From Patescibacteria group bacterium (GTDB taxonomy: Bacteria > Patescibacteriota > Patescibacteriia > Buchananbacterales > UBA6539): a stretch of DNA of 33,020 bases. The position numbers were made by a program, and so were the translations under genes. The notes beneath the pieces were generated by a model. That model was not told where the DNA came from, did no database searches, and saw only the letters and a list, made by a program, of their open reading frames with translations. This document shows, one piece after another, positions 31,910 to 33,020 of this stretch; position 1 is the stretch's first letter; the number at the start of each line of letters is the position of its first letter. Location: NCBI GenBank assembly GCA_028688055.1, contig JAQTYZ010000004.1:1-33020 (forward strand), written 5' to 3'.

Positions 31910-31946
31910 GGCGCAGGCACTCCCCAGTGTTCTGCGTCCTTTTTTT
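31910..31946 (+). terminator. Intrinsic terminator of the orphan gene
   Basis: Outer stem CGCAG/CTGCG and inner stem CACT/AGTG with a CCCC loop, then CC and eight T. It is the plus-strand half of a convergent terminator pair. Confidence 0.85.
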
Positions 31947-31955
31947 ATTATTAAC

Positions 31956-31982
31956 AAAAAAAGATAAAACAATTGTCTTATC
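31956..31982 (-). terminator. Intrinsic terminator of the methyltransferase gene
   Basis: Minus-strand hairpin GATAAGACA...TGTTTTATC around 31982-31963, followed by seven T (31962-31956). It faces the terminator at 31910-31946, with 9 bases between them. The remaining gap to 32068 shows no further feature except a weak CCTAC/GTAGG stem. Confidence 0.7.
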
Positions 31983-32068
31983 CCTACCTATTATAAGTAG
32001 GCAATATTTATTGATTCTTAATAAACAACAAATTGAGCCTAAATTGTTGCCACTGACGTTTTGGTAAT

Positions 32069-32572
32069 TTAACAATTTTTAAACTTAGCCAGGTAAATAT
32101 CGCATAAACCAAAAACGGTTTTTTTCTTGACAATCGTGCAAAACTTATTAATTATTAACTTTTCAGTAGCTGGCAATGTTAACGTTTTAGCTAAGGCTTG
32201 TTTTTCTAAAAAAAATGACCCAACCTTATTGAGCCAACCCTGACGGCTAATGCCAAACAATAACTGACAATCAGGCTTAAGACTAGATAATTTTATCAAA
32301 ATTTTTTCAACATCGGCCGAGGGCATTTCATAAAATGTTTCATTGGTAACAAAAATATTAAAGTCAACCTGATCCCAATCTTTAACATCTGAATACTCAG
32401 GGACAATGTCATAACCGACGTATTTTTGATTAGTGAGAAATGTCTTTAATTGCTGAGTACCACAACCAAAATCTAAAATTTTACGATCGGCACTATTTAA
32501 ACCGCCAACTTTTACCAGGGCTTTAAGAATGGCGTCAAAATATATTTTTTGGATTCCGCGATAATGAGTCAT
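32069..32572 (-). CDS. Class I SAM-dependent methyltransferase, small
   Basis: A 167-residue protein with the SAM-binding motif I ILDFGCGTQQ near residue 40, an acidic strand end in YVGYDIVPEY, and the later FNIFVTNETFYEM (post-II) and LLFGISRQGW segments. These are consistent with a minimal Rossmann methyltransferase. The C-terminal half is shorter and more basic than in most relatives. The substrate is not predictable. The start is ATG 32572, and AT-rich TTAAAT sits a few bases upstream (possible leaderless mRNA). It follows the DsbB-like gene by about 130 bases and ends at its own terminator. Confidence 0.8.
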   Translation of the reverse strand: MTHYRGIQKIYFDAILKALVKVGGLNSADRKILDFGCGTQQLKTFLTNQKYVGYDIVPEYSDVKDWDQVDFNIFVTNETFYEMPSADVEKILIKLSSLKPDCQLLFGISRQGWLNKVGSFFLEKQALAKTLTLPATEKLIINKFCTIVKKKTVFGLCDIYLAKFKNC

Positions 32573-32703
32573 AGTTATTTAACCAATCTCGGCGTTGCGG
32601 CCAAGGCTAAGCACATTAATTAGCTTTAGAATTATGAAAAAATTCAAAAATTAAAATTTACTAACAGGAACAAACGATAACTCCAAGATCATAGCCAACT
32701 GAT

Positions 32704-33020
32704 TTATTTTCTTTCAACTGATTTCTTGGCAATCATTACCACTAAAATCAAGAAAAACGCCGACGCCGCCATCATAGGAATTGTGATATAGCCAAACTGC
32801 AAAAAAAATCGCTGCGAACAGGACGCTGAATAACCGACGGCCGAACATGGCAACGGCGTATTGGTAATCTGACTATAATAATGGAATCCCGCAATTAAAA
32901 ATCCAACTAACGACAAGCCCATCAGGTAATCAACAATTTCGCTTTTGCGTTTCCACAGCGCCATAAAAAGTAAAATCACTTGCGGATACATTAAAATTCG
33001 CTGATACCAACATAATTTGC
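32704..33020 (-). CDS. Disulfide bond formation protein DsbB/BdbC family (partial, 5' end outside window)
   Basis: Quinone-linked membrane thiol oxidase that reoxidises a DsbA-like partner. The frame continues to the window edge: before the apparent ATG (32991) it reads KLCWYQRIL, and the two bases at the edge (GC) are compatible with a Cys codon, so the family motif CxLCWYQR is present across the edge. The second redox pair is PCSAVGYSASC. Three hydrophobic stretches follow (VILLFMALW, LMGLSLVGFLIAG, YITIPMMAASAFFLILVVMI), as expected for the four-helix bundle. It ends in a basic tail. The ATG at 32991 is therefore internal, not the real start. Confidence 0.9.
   Translation of the reverse strand, partial: KLCWYQRILMYPQVILLFMALWKRKSEIVDYLMGLSLVGFLIAGFHYYSQITNTPLPCSAVGYSASCSQRFFLQFGYITIPMMAASAFFLILVVMIAKKSVERK

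Noticed and set aside
32704-32991. DsbB-like gene starting at ATG 32991
   Set aside because: The upstream in-frame residues match the conserved CxLCWYQR motif, so the gene extends beyond the window.

Overview
The window looks like a chromosomal stretch of an uncultivated Patescibacteria (Candidate Phyla Radiation) bacterium. The evidence is indirect: AT-rich compact genes with few Shine-Dalgarno sites, a secreted protein whose N-terminal repeats resemble surface proteins known from that radiation, a type-2-like IleRS, a truncated MurE-like ligase, a 54-residue zinc ribbon and an EF-P without the usual loop-tip residue. I cannot name the lineage from sequence alone. No rRNA, tRNA, CRISPR array or prophage is visible.

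Layout. Positions 1-122 hold the C-terminal end of a transposase/integrase-like gene. Two GC-richer purine genes follow on the minus strand, purH (to 2957) then purC, each with its own promoter and a hairpin-plus-SD leader. ychF diverges from purH, followed by a tiny membrane ORF that converges with a THUMP-type RNA methyltransferase gene. A divergent promoter pair near 5839-5900 drives a zinc-ribbon gene (minus) and the translation/ssDNA-binding operon rpsF-ssb-rpsR-efp plus a small basic ORF (plus). From 8114 to 19861 the minus strand carries ftsK-rodZ-like-recA and then rpoB-rpoC, each with a promoter and a terminator or terminator-like hairpin. From 19949 to 22444 it carries ruvA, a 59-residue membrane protein, a MurE-like ligase and an 82-residue membrane protein. 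A structured ncRNA candidate lies divergent to ruvA. Next come ileS-nif3, an L,D-transpeptidase with TSP3 repeats, a single-domain response regulator, argS, and a secreted HExxH protein. A plus-strand orphan gene near 31459 is bounded by complementary UTR sequences and a terminator. A SAM methyltransferase and a DsbB/BdbC-type disulfide oxidoreductase, cut by the window end, close it.

Function. Most of the window is core information processing: transcription, translation, recombination and chromosome segregation. Several envelope genes are mixed in (L,D-transpeptidase, Mur ligase, disulfide exchange, secreted metalloprotease-like protein). Promoters are readable as TTGAC(A/T)-N17-TATAAT-like boxes, often with an extended -10 TG. 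Several sit so close to the start codon that the mRNA should be leaderless or nearly so. Only a minority of genes, mainly the GC-rich ones, have a clear Shine-Dalgarno site.

The best leads for something new are the 31.4-31.9 kb orphan cassette with pairing UTRs, the 22.49-22.63 kb rod-like ncRNA, the structured and attenuator-like rpsF leader, the matched leaders of purH and purC, the EF-P with an altered loop tip, and a palindromic repeat that is translated inside ileS.
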